From Bacteroidota bacterium (lineage in GTDB: Bacteria > Bacteroidota > Bacteroidia > Bacteroidales > VadinHA17), in NCBI GenBank assembly GCA_029547705.1, contig JAKPOU010000042.1:153271-217270 (forward strand): 64,000 nucleotides of DNA, read 5' to 3'. Each line of letters opens with the position of its first letter. The first letter of the stretch is position 1. This document shows, piece by piece, positions 1 through 9,292 of this stretch. Both the position numbers and the translations under genes were made by a program. Below the pieces are notes generated by a model, which had not been told where the DNA came from, searched no databases, and saw nothing but the letters and a program-made list of their open reading frames with translations.

Positions 1-1
1 G

Positions 2-136
2 CTTGAGGTAGTACTGGGCAAGAGGTTTGACGACCAGCTGGAAATTATCTCGGATAATCTCAGCGAAGGGGATCATCTGGTAACGGATGGCCAGTCAAAG
101 CTGATGAATAATGACAGGATTGAAGTTGTTATTTAG
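2..136 (+). CDS. RND efflux periplasmic adaptor (HlyD/AcrA type), C-terminal end only
   Basis: The last 44 codons of a gene that starts before the window. The residues GDHLVTDGQSKLMNND match the end of the membrane-proximal beta domain of membrane fusion proteins, where the pattern is usually G-D-x-V-V-x-x-G-x-x-x-L-x-D-G. Such adaptors join the inner-membrane RND pump to an outer-membrane channel. The RND pump gene follows 51 bp downstream on the same strand, which supports the call. Only the tail is visible, so the substrate class cannot be judged. Confidence 0.8.
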   Translation, partial: LEVVLGKRFDDQLEIISDNLSEGDHLVTDGQSKLMNNDRIEVVI

Positions 137-187
137 GACAGGATTGTTATGTAGGTCAGGACAGGGCATCCGATAAATAATTCCAAT

Positions 188-3100
188 ATGAGTATATACA
201 GCAAATCAATAAGCAGACCGGTAACCACGATACTGGTGTTTGTGGCCCTTATCGTGATAGGTCTCTATTCACTTATACAGCTTCCCGTGGATCTCTATCC
301 CGAAGTGGAGCTTCCCTTTGTGGGAGTCGTCACCAGCTATCAGGGAGCCAGTGCATCAGACATTGAAACCAATCTTACCAGGCCGCTTGAGGATGTACTC
401 AATTCCGTCAGCAATCTGAAGGAAATAACTTCCTCCTCAAGTGACGGACTGTCGGTGATATTCATGAATTTCGAATACGGTACCAATCTCGATGAGGCAT
501 CCAATGACATCCGAAGCAATCTGAGCTTTGTCGAAAATTATCTCCCTGACGATGCAGAGAGGCCTGTAATCATGAAATTCAATTCCAGTATGATGCCCAT
601 TGTCTTTTTTGCCATCACTGCCGAGGAGAGTTACCGGGGACTTGAAAAGATACTGGATGAAAAGATCGTAAATCCGCTCAACAGGATTGAGGGAGTGGGT
701 TCCGTGAACCTCAGGGGTGTACCGGGGCGAAAGGTTTACGTTGACGTTGATCCGCGGAAAATGGAAGCATATAACCTTACCATAGAGCAGATCGGAAACA
801 TACTGAGGGCGGAGAACCTGAACATGCCTGCAGGTTATATTGAGATGGGCCAGACTGACTATCCCCTCAGGATACAGGGTGAATTCCCCGAGAGTGATAT
901 TATCAGAAACATTGTGGTCAGCAGCTACGATGGGAGCAATATATATCTGAAGGATGTTGCCGAAGTCCGGGATACCATACGCGAGACAAGGATGGACACC
1001 AGGATCAACGGCCTGCCGGGAATGATTCTTTTCATTCAGAAACAGTCGGGAGCCAATACGGTGAAAATTACCAGGGAGGTGGAAAAGACTCTCGAAAGCC
1101 TTAAGAAGAACCTTCCTGCCGACGTAAAGATTGAAAAACTGTTTGACAGTGCGACATTCATCAAGGACTCGATCAACAATCTTGCCGAGACACTCCTTTA
1201 TGCCGCCATTTTCGTGATCCTTGTCGTTCTCTTTTTCCTCGGAAGATGGAGGGCAACCCTTATAATAATAATAACGATCCCGATATCCCTGGTTGTGGCC
1301 TTCATTTATCTGTTTGTAACCGGCGAGTCGATAAACATCATATCGCTTACATCCCTGTCCATTGCGATCGGGATGGTGGTCGACGACGCGATTGTGGTGC
1401 TGGAGAATATAACAAGGCATGTTGAAAGGGGGAGCAGGCCCAGGGAGGCTGCAATTTATGCAACCAATGAGGTATGGCTTGCAGTTATTGTCACAACCCT
1501 TACCGTTGTTGCGGTATTCTTTCCGCTCACCTTCGTATCAGGGCTTACCGGCGTCTTGTTCAAACAGCTGGGCATGCTCGTGACGATCACTATCATCACA
1601 TCGGTGGCTGCAGCCATCACCCTTACACCGACCATGAGTGCCCTTCTGCTCAAATGGTATCCGATAAGAAAGGAAGCGCCATGGTATACCTATGACGGCA
1701 GTATCAGAAAGGGGCTCGACAGGTTTGACCGCTTTTATGAGAAAACACTCAGATGGGCACTTTATCATAAAAGGGTTGTGATACTGATTGCATTCCTCGT
1801 CTTCGCGGGATCAATGTCCCTTTTCCTCCTTATTGATACCGAATTCTTTCCCGAGGCCGACCAGTCGTCACTCAGGGTGACAGTTGAACTGCAGACGGGG
1901 ACAAGAGTGGATGAGACCCTCAAAACAACCGATAAGATTGATGAAATTATTGCCTCGACGATTCCCGAGGTCAGAATGCTGTCATCATCAACGGGAGTGG
2001 ATGATGAGGCCGGATTTTCATCCCTTTTCGGAGCAGGCGGAACCCATGTGATAAGCTATACAATATCACTTGTGCCGGTTGAGGAGAGACTAAGGAAAGC
2101 CTCGGAGATTGCTGAGGCATTCAGGCTGGAACTTGCGAAGATTCCCGAGATAATTGATTTTAAGGTGGACCTTCAGGAAGGGATGGGAAGCTTTGGCGGA
2201 AACAAGATAGATGTTGAGGTTTACGGTTACAACATAGCCGCCACGAACCTTGTTGCCGAGGAACTGGCGGAGAGGATAAGGAATATGAGGGGCGCAAAGG
2301 ATGTAACCATCAGCCGCGACAAGTCAAAGCCGGAACTCCAGATAATACTCGACCAGGAAAAAATGATTGCCAATGGCCTCAATACTGCTACTGTATCAGC
2401 CATGGTAAGAAACAGGGTGGGAGGAATGACGGCAACCCGCCTGAGACAGTCGGGAGAGGAATATGATGTGATTGTCCGTTTCAATGAAAAGTCGAGGAGT
2501 ACGCTTACCGATATCGAAAACATTGGTATTACCAATCCTGCCGGCCAGATGATACGGCTTGGTGAGATATCGGAAATAAAGGAATACTGGTCACCTCCGA
2601 GCATTGAACGCAAAAGGAGGGAAAGGATAGTTACCGTCTCGTTCACCCCTTATAAGAGATCATTAACCGATTTGCAGAGGGAAATTAACAAGGCCATCGG
2701 CGAAATCAGCATTCCTTCCGATGTGATGGTCCAGATCTCCGGAGCCATTGAAGATCAGAAAGAATCGTTCAAGGATATCGGGTTTCTCATCGTGGTGAGC
2801 CTCATCCTGGTTTACCTGGTTATGGCATCGCAGTTTGAATCCCTGAAGATGCCGTTCATCATAATGTTCTCCATTCCGTTTGCATTTTCGGGTGTGGCAA
2901 TAGCACTTTTCGTCACAGGCACAACCCTGAGCGTCATATCGGCTATCGGTGCGGTAATGCTTATAGGGATAGTGGTAAAGAACGCGGTTGTGCTGGTTGA
3001 CTTTATCAACCTGATGAGAGACAGGGGAAATGAACTGTATGAAGCAATAGCCATATCCGGCAGGTCAAGGCTCAGGCCCGTTATCATGACCTCGGCGACC

Positions 3101-3328
3101 ACCATCCTGGGCATGCTTCCTCTTTCCCTGAGCAGCGGTTCGGGATCAGAGCTCTGGAGCCCGATGGGTATTGCAGTTATTGGAGGACTGCTCTTTTCGA
3201 CACTTGTGACCATGGTACTTGTACCTGTTGTTTATGCAGTATTTGCAAAGCGGGGTGAAAGGGACAAGAGGACGGCTTTATACTCCGATTTTGATTTCCT
3301 GAACGGAAACGATGATAGTAATGAATAG
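188..3328 (+). CDS. RND-family efflux transporter, inner-membrane permease (HAE1/AcrB type)
   Basis: Proton-driven export of hydrophobic or amphiphilic compounds through a trimeric inner-membrane pump. The protein has 1046 residues, the usual length for the family. A first membrane helix lies at about residues 11-30, a large periplasmic loop follows, TM2-TM6 lie at about 335-490, a second loop follows, and the last helices lie near 860-1030. The proton-relay aspartates in TM4 are present (D399, D400 in MVVDDAIV), as is the TM10 lysine (K931 in IVVKNAVV). This pattern fits the HAE1 group rather than heavy-metal pumps. It lies directly after the adaptor gene. No outer-membrane channel gene is visible here; it may precede the adaptor. 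The substrate is unknown. Confidence 0.93.
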   Translation: MSIYSKSISRPVTTILVFVALIVIGLYSLIQLPVDLYPEVELPFVGVVTSYQGASASDIETNLTRPLEDVLNSVSNLKEITSSSSDGLSVIFMNFEYGTNLDEASNDIRSNLSFVENYLPDDAERPVIMKFNSSMMPIVFFAITAEESYRGLEKILDEKIVNPLNRIEGVGSVNLRGVPGRKVYVDVDPRKMEAYNLTIEQIGNILRAENLNMPAGYIEMGQTDYPLRIQGEFPESDIIRNIVVSSYDGSNIYLKDVAEVRDTIRETRMDTRINGLPGMILFIQKQSGANTVKITREVEKTLESLKKNLPADVKIEKLFDSATFIKDSINNLAETLLYAAIFVILVVLFFLGRWRATLIIIITIPISLVVAFIYLFVTGESINIISLTSLSIAIGMVVDDAIVVLENITRHVERGSRPREAAIYATNEVWLAVIVTTLTVVAVFFPLTFVSGLTGVLFKQLGMLVTITIITSVAAAITLTPTMSALLLKWYPIRKEAPWYTYDGSIRKGLDRFDRFYEKTLRWALYHKRVVILIAFLVFAGSMSLFLLIDTEFFPEADQSSLRVTVELQTGTRVDETLKTTDKIDEIIASTIPEVRMLSSSTGVDDEAGFSSLFGAGGTHVISYTISLVPVEERLRKASEIAEAFRLELAKIPEIIDFKVDLQEGMGSFGGNKIDVEVYGYNIAATNLVAEELAERIRNMRGAKDVTISRDKSKPELQIILDQEKMIANGLNTATVSAMVRNRVGGMTATRLRQSGEEYDVIVRFNEKSRSTLTDIENIGITNPAGQMIRLGEISEIKEYWSPPSIERKRRERIVTVSFTPYKRSLTDLQREINKAIGEISIPSDVMVQISGAIEDQKESFKDIGFLIVVSLILVYLVMASQFESLKMPFIIMFSIPFAFSGVAIALFVTGTTLSVISAIGAVMLIGIVVKNAVVLVDFINLMRDRGNELYEAIAISGRSRLRPVIMTSATTILGMLPLSLSSGSGSELWSPMGIAVIGGLLFSTLVTMVLVPVVYAVFAKRGERDKRTALYSDFDFLNGNDDSNE

Positions 3329-3340
3329 AAAATATTAGTC

Positions 3341-3634
3341 ATGAAAGCTGTGATGATCATATATAACCAGGCCCATACCGAAAAGGTAGAGTTCCTGTTT
3401 GACAGAATGGGCATAAAGGGCTATACAATATGGGAGAATATTTTCGGAAGGGGCAGCAATACAGGCGTGCCCCATCTGGGAACCCATACCTGGCCGGAAA
3501 TCAACAAGTGTGCCCTGACAGTTGTTGATGACGGTCTGGTGGATAATCTTCTTGAAAATGTAAAAAGGATTGATGCGGTCAACGAGGAAGTGGGCATCCG
3601 TGCATTCGTGTGGGATGTTCTTAAAACGGTGTGA
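3341..3634 (+). CDS. Small PII-like transporter-associated protein (PG0541-like)
   Basis: A 97-residue soluble protein 12 bp after the RND pump, so surely in the same transcript. It begins MKAVMIIYNQ and has the alternating strand/helix pattern of a ferredoxin-like or PII-type fold, with a loop (GRGSNTGVPHLGTHTWP) where PII proteins have their ligand-binding T-loop. From memory, Porphyromonas gingivalis PG0541 is a protein of this kind encoded beside an RND pump, and the family is named transporter-associated. The role is unknown. Sensing a metabolite or metal and adjusting the pump is inference from the fold and position. There is no signal peptide or membrane segment, so it acts on the cytoplasmic side. 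Confidence 0.72.
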   Translation: MKAVMIIYNQAHTEKVEFLFDRMGIKGYTIWENIFGRGSNTGVPHLGTHTWPEINKCALTVVDDGLVDNLLENVKRIDAVNEEVGIRAFVWDVLKTV

Positions 3635-3669
3635 GTATCATTGTTAACGGATTGCGTGTACGGTGTTCA

Positions 3670-3885
3670 TCAATCCTTTACGCAACGAACAGAAAACCCA
3701 ACCTCCTTATTGTAGTAGTTCCAGTTCACAGCGCCGGATTGGGAGGTCATGTTATGGTACCATGCGTTCGCCCCATTGAACTCCGTAGCACTCCTCCGGT
3801 CACCGTAGTAGCCAAGGTCATAGAATGAACCATTCTGGTTCAAATTCCCCGGCTGAATACCTACCCTGAAACAGCATTCAGCTTT
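3670..3885 (-). pseudogene. Remnant of a FISUMP-domain protein (C-terminal fragment)
   Basis: Read on the minus strand, this stretch encodes about 72 codons ending GFSVRCVKD and a TGA stop at 3670-3672. GFSVRC(V)(K/R)D is the hallmark end of the Fibrobacter succinogenes major paralogous (FISUMP) domain found in many Bacteroidota surface lipoproteins. The part before it, NGSFYDLGYYGD and the AWYHNMTS segment, also fits the domain. Upstream the frame meets a stop at 3886-3888, and the part that should read as the AAGYR segment is out of frame. The N-terminal lipoprotein signal and the rest of the domain are missing. This is a dead tail left by deletion or recombination. Confidence 0.75.
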
Positions 3886-3888
3886 TCA

Positions 3889-4195
3889 TTGCGGAAACGG
3901 CTGACCGTGTTATGTATTATTTTAATAATTTATTACATACCGGGATATATATCTGATAATCTCAACCGGCAAATAATATTATGATAAAAATAATATGAGA
4001 AAATGTTCCTGTTTCTAAATAATCACTATATTTGAGGCATGATCCCGAATTCTAACCTGATAATTTTTTGCCTATGAAGATAAATTAAGCCGTATGATTC
4101 CCAGATTCTTATCTTTTTTAGTCTGGTAGTTCATATCTGTTCACAGATTCATATTTCCGGACTCTGACAAATAATTTTTCATTAAAACTTTTAGT
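3889..4195. other. AT-rich intergenic stretch upstream of the SusC gene
   Basis: No coding potential. It is clearly more AT-rich than its surroundings and holds the candidate promoter for the SusC/SusD pair at 4027-4034. That would give an untranslated leader of roughly 150 bases. I see no anti-sigma/sigma pair, hybrid two-component gene or riboswitch signature here. Confidence 0.5.
4027..4034 (+). promoter_or_regulatory. Candidate -7 promoter box for the SusC/SusD pair
   Basis: TATATTTG matches the Bacteroidota -7 consensus TAnnTTTG exactly. No clean TTTG -33 box is present about 20 bp upstream (the nearest is TGTTC around 4004-4008), so the element is only moderately supported. Confidence 0.4.
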
Positions 4196-7100
4196 ATGAA
4201 TGTCATTAACATTATTTTGCAAAAATGCTTTTGGATTAAATGCAAAAGAAAAAAATCCGGTATGATGAGATTGTTTTTTATTCTCATTGTACTCGTAAGC
4301 CTGAGTTTTTCCTGGGCGGATCTCTATGCTGCTGATTTTCAGCAGGTGCAAATTACCGGAACGGTTGTGGACGAAGACGGAGCTCCTCTCCCCGGGGTAA
4401 ATGTCGTTGTCAAGGGCACAACAACAGGTACAACAACGGATATTGAAGGCAGGTATTCATTGACGCTGCCTGACCGGAATGCAGTTATTGTTGCTTCCTT
4501 TATCGGCTTTGTAACTCAGGAAATAGTACCGGGGAGCCGTAATGTTGTTGATATTACACTTAATTCCGAAGCTCTTTCACTTGAGGAAGTTGTTGTTGTG
4601 GGCTATGGAACACAGAAGAAAGTGAACGTAATCGGTTCAGTGACCAGTATCTCAACCGCAGAAATAACGGCTTCACCCACCAACACTGTTTCCCAGTCTC
4701 TCGGGGGCCGTATGCCGGGACTGGTCGTCAAGCAGATGACCGGAGAACCGGGGCGCGACAATGCCGACCTCCTGATCAGGGGGCAGAACACTCTGGGTAA
4801 TAACTCCATACTCGTTGTTGTGGATGGTATCCCCGAACGTGATATGAATTCAATAGAACCCGGCGACATTGAAAGTCTTACTGTTCTTAAGGATGCCTCT
4901 GCCGGGATCTACGGATCGAGAGCTGCAAACGGAGTTATCCTGATCACTACAAAAAGAGGTACTGAGGGTGCGGCCCGCTTTGAATACGATTTTTACCATG
5001 GATGGGAACAGCCGACTGTTCTGCCGAAGATGACAGATGCAGCCACCTATGCCCAGATGATCAATGAGGTGAAAATGTACCGGAAAGAGGCCCCGACCTA
5101 CACGGCAGAGGATATAGAAAAATATAAATCAGGAGAATATCCGTGGACTCATCCCAATACCGACTGGATGAAGGAGACCTTCAGGACCTGGACAAATACC
5201 GGTCATCATACATTCCGTGTGACGGGCGGGTCAAAGACTTTCAAATATTTTGCCTCATTCGGTGCCCAGTCTGATGCGGGAACTTATAAAAAGAGTGCGA
5301 CAACTTATAAAAGATACAATTTCAAAACCAACCTTGATGCAGAGCTGAACAAGTATATCACCCTGAATTTTGATGTGAATGCTTCAGAGGAGGATAAGAC
5401 CTTCCCGACGAGATCCACATCAAACATATTTGCAGGACTGATCAGGAATTTCCCGAATTCTCCAGCTCTCTGGCCAAACGGACTTTACGGACCGGATATT
5501 GAATATGGTGACCAGCCTCTGGCAATATCAACGTTTGACGGCGGATTTGACGATGACAAGCATTACAGGATCAATCCGATGCTTGTTGCAACCATCAGGA
5601 TACCATGGGTGGAGGGACTTACACTCTCGGGCAACTACGCTTATGATATGTATTTCCGGGTGAGGAAATTCTTTGAGAAACCCATTACCCTGTATTTCTT
5701 CGATCAGGCCGGTTACCTGGCTGCAGGGAATACCGGCAAGGAAGACGGATCAGCTTTCCTGACAGGCATACCCAGGGCAAGATTTGCAGAACCCAGGCTG
5801 ACAGACTATTACTATGACACAAGGAGAGTTACCAACAGTCTGAAACTCAATTATGACAGATCGTTCGGGGTTCATACAATCGGCGCATTTGTTGCAATGG
5901 AAAGCATGGATTACCTGTACAAGGGGATACAGGGATATCGTCGCTATTTCATTTCCGACCAGCTTCCATATCTGAATGCTGGCGGAACGGATGAAATGAA
6001 CAACGCTTCAGCCGTATCGATAGATGCAAGGCTGAACTATTTCGGAAGATTTACCTATAACTATTCCGAAAAATATCTCTTTGAATTCACCCTGCGGCAT
6101 GACGGTTCACTCAGGTTTTCAAAGGATGTGGGCCGCTGGGGCACGTTCCCGAGTGTGCTTCTGGGATGGAGAATCTCGAGTGAGGATTTCTGGAGAAATA
6201 ATGTGGGATTCATAAACTATCTGAAACTTAAGGCTTCCTGGGGCCAGATGGGTAATGATGCAGTAAACGCATTCCAGTATCTTACTCTTTACGGATTCAG
6301 TACTGGTTTAATTACCAAGCCTTCCAAAGCATATTCTTCAAGCCTGGTTCAGTCAAGCGTGCCTAATCCGAATATTACCTGGGAAGTGGCAAATATTTAC
6401 AATGCAGGATTTGAATCACAATTCTTTGGCGGAAAAGTCAGGTGGGATGTTGACCTGTTTTATCAGAGGCGTTCAAATATACTCTGGAAAAAAGATGCAT
6501 CAGTCCCGGATTTCACGGGGATCACCCTCCCGGATGAAAACTTTGGTGTTGTTGACAGCAAGGGATTTGAATCGGTTCTCGGCTATTCCGAAAGGACGGG
6601 AAATTTCGGCTATTCAATAAACGGCAACTTTGCATTTGCCAGGAATAAAATCGTGGAATATGACGAACCGGCAAGGGCAGTCGACTGGCAAAGGTTCACC
6701 GGCCATCCCATAGGGGCTGTTCTTCAGTATAAAGCCATCGGAGTTTTTAAGGATGCTGATGACATGCCCGGCTATCCGCGCGTAGCGGATCCTTATGCTG
6801 CCAATTCCGGAGGCGGGGGAGGAATTATAATAGAGGATTACAATAAAGACGGAAAAATAAATGCTGATGACCGCATTATTTTTGACTTTACCCAAATTCC
6901 CGAGATTACATATGGCATCAGTTTAGGACTGAACTATAAAAATTTCGCTCTCACCACTCTTTTCCAGGGTGTCGGAAATACCTGGTACAGGGCTGATTTT
7001 CCCATAATGGGAACCTGGGGCAACTACTGGCAGTATTATGCCGAAGACAGATGGACCCCGGATAATAAAACGGCATCCAAGCCCCGGACTTTTGAAAGGG

Positions 7101-7369
7101 AGGAAGATTACTGGAGATCTGCCTATCCTACCAGCTTCGATTATTATAATCATGCCTTCTGCAGATGGAAAAACCTTGAAATTTCCTATACCTTACCCCA
7201 TAAATTAATTCAGAGTGTGTATCTGAAGGACATGAAAGTTTATGTGTCGGGGCAGAATATTGCATTGCTTTATAATGCATTTGCCTATAAACACGATCCT
7301 GAAATATCGAACGTCACGAGCTATCCTCTCCACAGGGTATTTGCACTGGGCATAAAAGTCGCGTTCTGA
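4196..7369 (+). CDS. SusC/RagA-family TonB-linked outer-membrane transporter
   Basis: A 1057-residue TonB-dependent beta-barrel that imports oligomeric nutrients together with its SusD lid. Residues 1-22 form a basic lead-in often seen in SusC proteins; a signal peptide (MMRLFFILIVLVSLSFSW) covers about 23-45. The true start could therefore be ATG 4262. A carboxypeptidase-regulatory-like domain at about 52-128 contains GTVVDEDGAPLPGVNV. A TonB-box-like EEVVVVGYGTQ at 130-140 comes next, then the plug domain to about 255 (ANGVILITTKRG) and the barrel. DYNKDGKINADD near residue 880 is the calcium-binding-like loop common in this family. The SusD gene follows 25 bp later. No glycoside hydrolase, sulfatase or regulator lies nearby, so the substrate cannot be inferred. 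Confidence 0.96.
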   Translation: MNVINIILQKCFWIKCKRKKSGMMRLFFILIVLVSLSFSWADLYAADFQQVQITGTVVDEDGAPLPGVNVVVKGTTTGTTTDIEGRYSLTLPDRNAVIVASFIGFVTQEIVPGSRNVVDITLNSEALSLEEVVVVGYGTQKKVNVIGSVTSISTAEITASPTNTVSQSLGGRMPGLVVKQMTGEPGRDNADLLIRGQNTLGNNSILVVVDGIPERDMNSIEPGDIESLTVLKDASAGIYGSRAANGVILITTKRGTEGAARFEYDFYHGWEQPTVLPKMTDAATYAQMINEVKMYRKEAPTYTAEDIEKYKSGEYPWTHPNTDWMKETFRTWTNTGHHTFRVTGGSKTFKYFASFGAQSDAGTYKKSATTYKRYNFKTNLDAELNKYITLNFDVNASEEDKTFPTRSTSNIFAGLIRNFPNSPALWPNGLYGPDIEYGDQPLAISTFDGGFDDDKHYRINPMLVATIRIPWVEGLTLSGNYAYDMYFRVRKFFEKPITLYFFDQAGYLAAGNTGKEDGSAFLTGIPRARFAEPRLTDYYYDTRRVTNSLKLNYDRSFGVHTIGAFVAMESMDYLYKGIQGYRRYFISDQLPYLNAGGTDEMNNASAVSIDARLNYFGRFTYNYSEKYLFEFTLRHDGSLRFSKDVGRWGTFPSVLLGWRISSEDFWRNNVGFINYLKLKASWGQMGNDAVNAFQYLTLYGFSTGLITKPSKAYSSSLVQSSVPNPNITWEVANIYNAGFESQFFGGKVRWDVDLFYQRRSNILWKKDASVPDFTGITLPDENFGVVDSKGFESVLGYSERTGNFGYSINGNFAFARNKIVEYDEPARAVDWQRFTGHPIGAVLQYKAIGVFKDADDMPGYPRVADPYAANSGGGGGIIIEDYNKDGKINADDRIIFDFTQIPEITYGISLGLNYKNFALTTLFQGVGNTWYRADFPIMGTWGNYWQYYAEDRWTPDNKTASKPRTFEREEDYWRSAYPTSFDYYNHAFCRWKNLEISYTLPHKLIQSVYLKDMKVYVSGQNIALLYNAFAYKHDPEISNVTSYPLHRVFALGIKVAF

Positions 7370-7394
7370 TATAAACATTTAAAACTATTATATC

Positions 7395-9221
7395 ATGAAA
7401 AAAATAATTAATATATTTCAATCACTGATACTGGTGCTTTTACTCCCGGCTTGTCAATCCTCACTTCTTGACAAAACCCCACTCGATTCATATTCTGATG
7501 CAACCCTGTGGTCAGATGCGAACCTTGCCAGCGCCTATCTCAACTATTGCTATTATGCTCTGAACCAGCCATTCCAAGGAGTTATGCTAGGATCAGCATG
7601 TGATGAAATGCCTGTCGGAAGAGGAAGCAGTTCCCAGGCATACAACCTTGGAACCCAGACCCCGGATGTCGGAACCAATCTCTTTTCATGGCTGAACTGG
7701 AATACCGACAACTGGCGCAATATCCAAAGAATCAATTTGTTCCTTGATAATATAGATCAGATAAAGGATAATTATCCTGCTTCGGAGCAGGCGGCTGTCA
7801 AAGCCACTACGGACATACTGAAAGGGGAGGCATTGTTTCTGAGAGCATTTGTTTACCATAATTTCTGCCGTTTTTATGGTGGTGTTCCCCTGATGAGCAC
7901 GGCCAACAAGCTTGATGATGATTTCGGTCAGCTTAAGAGAGCCAGCTTTGAGGAGACAGTTAATTTCATTGTAAAGGATTGTGATGATGCTGCCGCATTG
8001 CTCCCCCTGAAAGCTGATCAGGAAATGGGCAAGCCAACGAAAGAAGCAGCCCTGACACTGAAATCGAGGATACTGCTGTTTGCGGCCAGTGATCTGACTG
8101 CCGACGGCAATGCTGCAAATGAGCTGGTTGGCTATAAGTCCGGAACAAACAGACAGGCTTTATGGACAAAGGCAAAAAATGCCGCGAAAGACGTCATGGA
8201 CCTGGGAACTGCCCGGCTTGCTGATTTCGGGGCACCCGACCAGGCCGCCGTGGCAAAGAATTACTATGAACTGTTCAGATCCTATACCCTGGCCAATGAT
8301 GAGATTATATGGGGGAAAATGTATATTCTCAACCTTGGGCGGACTCACCGCATAAACCAGACAAACGGTCCCAACGGGGTAAATAATTTCGGCAGAAACG
8401 GTCCTTTGCAGCAGATGGTGGACTCTTATGAAATGAGCGACGGATCAAAATTCTTTGATCATTTCGAAATAAATTCCGACAAACTGTATAAGAATAAATC
8501 GGCTGTTTTCAAACACGAAAACCCCTACTATAACCGCGAACCAAGGTTCTATGCCACTTTTTTGTATGACAGTGCCTTATGGCAGCAGCGCCCTGTCAAT
8601 CTTCAGCCGCGTGATCCGCTGGGCATCTATGAAAGGCGCACTCACAGGACGATGAAGGCAGATGGTTCCTATGAGGATATCTTCGGCCTGGATACCAGGA
8701 AAGGCCCCCTGTCGCCCGGCAACGGCTGCTACGGAGGATACCTTACCAAGAAATTCATGGACCATACCAGCGACGGTGATGTCCAGAACAACCAGAATGT
8801 ATGGATTTATATGCGTTATGCCGAGGTCCTTTTCAATTATGCAGAAGCATGTCTTGAACTGGGAGAGACAGTAGAAGCTGCAAAATATATAAATATGATA
8901 CGGAACAGGGCCGGTCTTCCGGATTTTACGGGTGATATAAAAGAGGCACTGCGTCATGAGAGGAAGGTTGAACTTTATGGTGAGGAGAGCAGGTTCTATG
9001 ACATAAGAAGATGGAAGATCATGATAGATGTTATGACTCCTCCTCTGGGCGGCATTGACATTCTTGAAGTTAAAAATACTGACGGGTCCATTGTCACTAC
9101 CTGGAAATGGATTGAGGCACATGCCAAAAACGTGATGAGTGAAAAACAGTACTGGTTCCCGATACCGCGTACTGAAATCAAGAAAGCTCCGCAAATCGAG
9201 CAGAATCCGTTGTATGATTGA
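7395..9221 (+). CDS. SusD/RagB-family nutrient-binding outer-membrane lipoprotein
   Basis: A 608-residue surface lipoprotein that caps the SusC barrel and captures substrate. The N-terminus has a lipoprotein signal with lipobox LPAC (C20), followed by LLDKTPLDSYSDATLW, typical of SusD. The TPR-like helical body includes FLRAFVYHNFCRFYGGVPL (about residues 150-168) and, near the end, MRYAEVLFNYAEACLELG, NMIRNRAGLPDF, RHERKVELYGEESRFYDIRRW and YWFPIPRTE, all standard SusD landmarks. It is complete and co-transcribed with the SusC gene. Confidence 0.96.
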   Translation: MKKIINIFQSLILVLLLPACQSSLLDKTPLDSYSDATLWSDANLASAYLNYCYYALNQPFQGVMLGSACDEMPVGRGSSSQAYNLGTQTPDVGTNLFSWLNWNTDNWRNIQRINLFLDNIDQIKDNYPASEQAAVKATTDILKGEALFLRAFVYHNFCRFYGGVPLMSTANKLDDDFGQLKRASFEETVNFIVKDCDDAAALLPLKADQEMGKPTKEAALTLKSRILLFAASDLTADGNAANELVGYKSGTNRQALWTKAKNAAKDVMDLGTARLADFGAPDQAAVAKNYYELFRSYTLANDEIIWGKMYILNLGRTHRINQTNGPNGVNNFGRNGPLQQMVDSYEMSDGSKFFDHFEINSDKLYKNKSAVFKHENPYYNREPRFYATFLYDSALWQQRPVNLQPRDPLGIYERRTHRTMKADGSYEDIFGLDTRKGPLSPGNGCYGGYLTKKFMDHTSDGDVQNNQNVWIYMRYAEVLFNYAEACLELGETVEAAKYINMIRNRAGLPDFTGDIKEALRHERKVELYGEESRFYDIRRWKIMIDVMTPPLGGIDILEVKNTDGSIVTTWKWIEAHAKNVMSEKQYWFPIPRTEIKKAPQIEQNPLYD

Positions 9222-9236
9222 TTGAAAACAATATGA

Positions 9237-9273
9237 AAAAAGAGGCTGCCTTCCGAAAGACAGCCTCTTTTTC
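9237..9273. terminator. Bidirectional rho-independent terminator
   Basis: AGAGGCTG at 9241-9248 pairs with CAGCCTCT at 9261-9268. The stem extends into A- and T-runs on either side, so the hairpin is followed by a T-run on both strands. It lies between the convergent SusD gene and the EF-G paralogue and should end both transcripts. Confidence 0.88.
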
Positions 9274-9292
9274 ATTTATGTATCCGGACCGG

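Noticed and set aside
437-1420. 327-codon open frame on the minus strand
   Set aside because: It lies wholly inside the RND permease, which has clear family motifs. The product is low in structure and resembles nothing known.
3631-3828. 65-codon plus-strand frame after the PII-like gene
   Set aside because: It is the antisense of the FISUMP remnant, which explains the sequence better.
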